A stretch of 7,354 nt of DNA from Anaerolineae bacterium (GTDB lineage: Bacteria; Chloroflexota; Anaerolineae; UBA4142), in assembly GCA_026417715.1 (NCBI GenBank), contig JAOACU010000146.1:1-7354 (forward strand), read 5' to 3'. Both the position numbers and the translations under genes were made by a program. Of this stretch, positions 5,711-7,354 are shown piece after piece (positions within the stretch are counted from its first letter, which is position 1; every line of letters begins with the position of its first letter). A model generated the notes under the pieces. It worked only from the letters and a program-made list of their open reading frames with translations. It was not told the origin of the DNA and made no database searches.

Positions 5711-7354
5711 CTAGTATTTTCGCTCCTCCGGCTGCCACTTGGTAATCGTCACGGGTTTGTAGTCCAAGCGCGCGCCGTCGGGCGTGTAGTAGGCAAGCGT
5801 GTGTTTCAGCCAGTTGGCATCGTCGCGCGTTTTGAAATCGAGGCGGGAATGCGCGCCGCGCGATTCTTTGCGCGCAAGCGCGCCGACGGCTGTCGCCTCG
5901 GCGATGTCTAGCATCCCGCCGAGTTCGATGGTGCGCAGCAAATCGAGATTGAACTTGCGATGCTTGGCGTCAACGCCAATGTTGCGATATCGCGCGCGCA
6001 ATTCGCGCAGCGTGGCAACCGCTTCGGTCATTCCTTTTTCGTCGCGGAAAATGCCGACTTGGTCGGTCATTGTGTCTTGCATTGCATCGCGCAAGGTCAC
6101 GAGTCGTTCCTTGCCTTCCGATTTCAAAAGTGCTTCCACTTCCGCGCTGGTTTTCTTGAGCGCGTCGTTCACGACCGCTTCTTTGGGTGCGGAGGTAACG
6201 TTGCGCGCGTACTGCGCGGCAGCGACACCAGCCCGCTGTCCCATCACGACACATTCGAGCAGACTGTTGCCACCCAGACGATTTGCGCCGTGCACACTCA
6301 CGCACGCGCATTCACCCGCCGCGAACACGCCAGGCAAAATCGTGGCGCCATCTTTGTCTGTGTCAATGCCACCCATAATGAAATGTTGCCCGGGTTGAAT
6401 CGGAATTGGTTTTTCGATTGGATCAATCCCCAAGAAACTCAGGCAAATGTCGCGAATGCCGGGCAATCGCTCCAAAATTTTCTCGCGCCCCAAGTGACGC
6501 AAATCGAGATAGACACTACCGCCGCCATCGGGCAAGCCGCGCCCTTCGTTGATTTCGATCTGAATCGAACGCGAGACAATATCACGCGGCGCGAGTTCCA
6601 TCGCTTTGGGCGCATAGCGTTGCATAAAACGTTCGCCATCTTTGTTGATGAGATAACCACCTTCGCCGCGCGCACCTTCGGTCATCAAAATATTCGTGCC
6701 GATGATCGTTGTCGGATGGAATTGCACAAACTCCATATCCTTGAGCGGAATGCCCGCGCGATAGGCAACCGCCATCGCAAAGCCAGTAGATTGCATCGCG
6801 TTCGAGGTGCGCTTGTAAACGCGCCCTGAACCACCCGTTGCAAAGATGACTGCGTCCGCCGCAAACGCGCCGAGTTCACCGGTCTGCAAGTTGAGCGCGA
6901 CGAGTCCGTGATTGCGCGCACCATCACTCGCCAGCGCAAGGATCGCCCACTCGTTGTACACTTTGACGTGATGCTTGACCGCTTGCTCGTTAAGCGTGTG
7001 CAGAATGTAAAGCCCGGTTTTATCGGCGGCGTAGCACGTGCGCGGATAGCCCGCGCCACCAAAGGGTCGTTGCGCGATTTTGCCTTCGGGTGTGCGACTG
7101 AATGGCACGCCCCAGTGTTCCAGTTCGTAGATGCGCGTCACTCCCTCGGTCGTCAGAATCTCCGCCGCGTCTTGATCGGCGAGATAGTCCGCGCCTTTGA
7201 CTGTATCGTACGCGTGTTTAGCGGGCGAATCGTCTTTGCATTCTTCCATATTCGCCAGCGCGGCGTTGACGCCACCTTGCGCCGCGCCTGGATGCGAACG
7301 AACAGGATACAACAACGACAACACCGCCACGACCACGCCGAGCATCGCGCACTC
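5711..7354 (-). CDS. sdhA: Succinate dehydrogenase/fumarate reductase flavoprotein subunit, 5' end beyond window
   Basis: FAD-binding catalytic subunit that interconverts succinate and fumarate. The window holds 547 codons and a TAG stop. The frame is open to the edge, and the internal ATG at 7345 is not the true start: the codons before it (E-C-A) fit the conserved family sequence, and the N-terminal Rossmann GxGxxG of about 30 residues must lie outside. Numbering from the first full codon (7352-7354), the covalent-FAD histidine is H21 in RSHPGAAQGG. Active-site residues matching E. coli SdhA are H213 (QFHPT), T225/E226 (TEGARGEGG), R257 (PRDIVSR), H324 (HFIMGGI) and R359 (HGANRLGGNSL). All are present, so the enzyme should be active. 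The C-terminal domain is complete and ends EERKY. The downstream neighbour is sdhB; any anchor subunit would have to be upstream of the window or elsewhere. Confidence 0.95.
   Translation of the reverse strand, partial: ECAMLGVVVAVLSLLYPVRSHPGAAQGGVNAALANMEECKDDSPAKHAYDTVKGADYLADQDAAEILTTEGVTRIYELEHWGVPFSRTPEGKIAQRPFGGAGYPRTCYAADKTGLYILHTLNEQAVKHHVKVYNEWAILALASDGARNHGLVALNLQTGELGAFAADAVIFATGGSGRVYKRTSNAMQSTGFAMAVAYRAGIPLKDMEFVQFHPTTIIGTNILMTEGARGEGGYLINKDGERFMQRYAPKAMELAPRDIVSRSIQIEINEGRGLPDGGGSVYLDLRHLGREKILERLPGIRDICLSFLGIDPIEKPIPIQPGQHFIMGGIDTDKDGATILPGVFAAGECACVSVHGANRLGGNSLLECVVMGQRAGVAAAQYARNVTSAPKEAVVNDALKKTSAEVEALLKSEGKERLVTLRDAMQDTMTDQVGIFRDEKGMTEAVATLRELRARYRNIGVDAKHRKFNLDLLRTIELGGMLDIAEATAVGALARKESRGAHSRLDFKTRDDANWLKHTLAYYTPDGARLDYKPVTITKWQPEERKY

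Noticed and set aside
5960..6829. 289-codon open frame on the plus strand
   Set aside because: Antisense to sdhA, which keeps all its catalytic residues. No recognisable motif or ribosome binding site.

Overview
The window is a fragment of a bacterial genome, probably from an anaerobic or facultative organism. All six genes lie on the minus strand, so transcription runs from high to low coordinates. The protein style, the abundance of GCGC-rich codons and the repeat-filled spacers remind me of Anaerolineae/Chloroflexota genomes. That placement is an impression and was not tested by any search.

From the right edge, in transcription order, the window holds: the flavoprotein subunit of succinate dehydrogenase/fumarate reductase (sdhA, missing about 30 N-terminal residues beyond the edge); its iron-sulfur subunit (sdhB); a small ribbon-helix-helix-like protein of unknown role that overlaps an HNH endonuclease gene; a NuoF-like NADH-binding flavoprotein; and a NuoG-like/FdhA molybdo- or tungsto-formate dehydrogenase that runs off the left edge.

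The most important point is that the formate dehydrogenase gene does not end at the TGA at 874-876. The frame stays open for all 291 remaining codons to the window edge. It continues as typical formate dehydrogenase sequence, and the TGA falls exactly where FdhF-type enzymes carry selenocysteine. A SECIS-like hairpin with a GGUCU loop starts its loop 18 nt after the UGA, the same spacing as I recall for E. coli fdhF. A naive annotation would split this gene in two.

Functionally, the FdhA and NuoF-like proteins should form an NAD(H)-linked formate dehydrogenase: formate is oxidised at the Mo/W-selenocysteine site, and electrons pass through a chain of Fe-S clusters to FMN and NAD+. The NuoF-like protein carries a cysteine-free thioredoxin-like N-terminal domain, and no NuoE gene is present in the window. 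SdhAB would interconvert succinate and fumarate, but no membrane-anchor subunit is visible. The RHH/HNH pair has no metabolic link to its neighbours and looks like an inserted two-gene cassette.

Four of the five junctions between genes are real spacers and each is filled with repeats: CAGT-based 7/8-mers (1933-2004), a 76-nt imperfect palindrome (3715-3790), heptamers plus octamers (4728-4819), and heptamers plus a 38-bp duplication (5555-5688). No tRNA, rRNA, CRISPR array or complete insertion sequence was seen. No gene-free stretch exceeds 190 bases.
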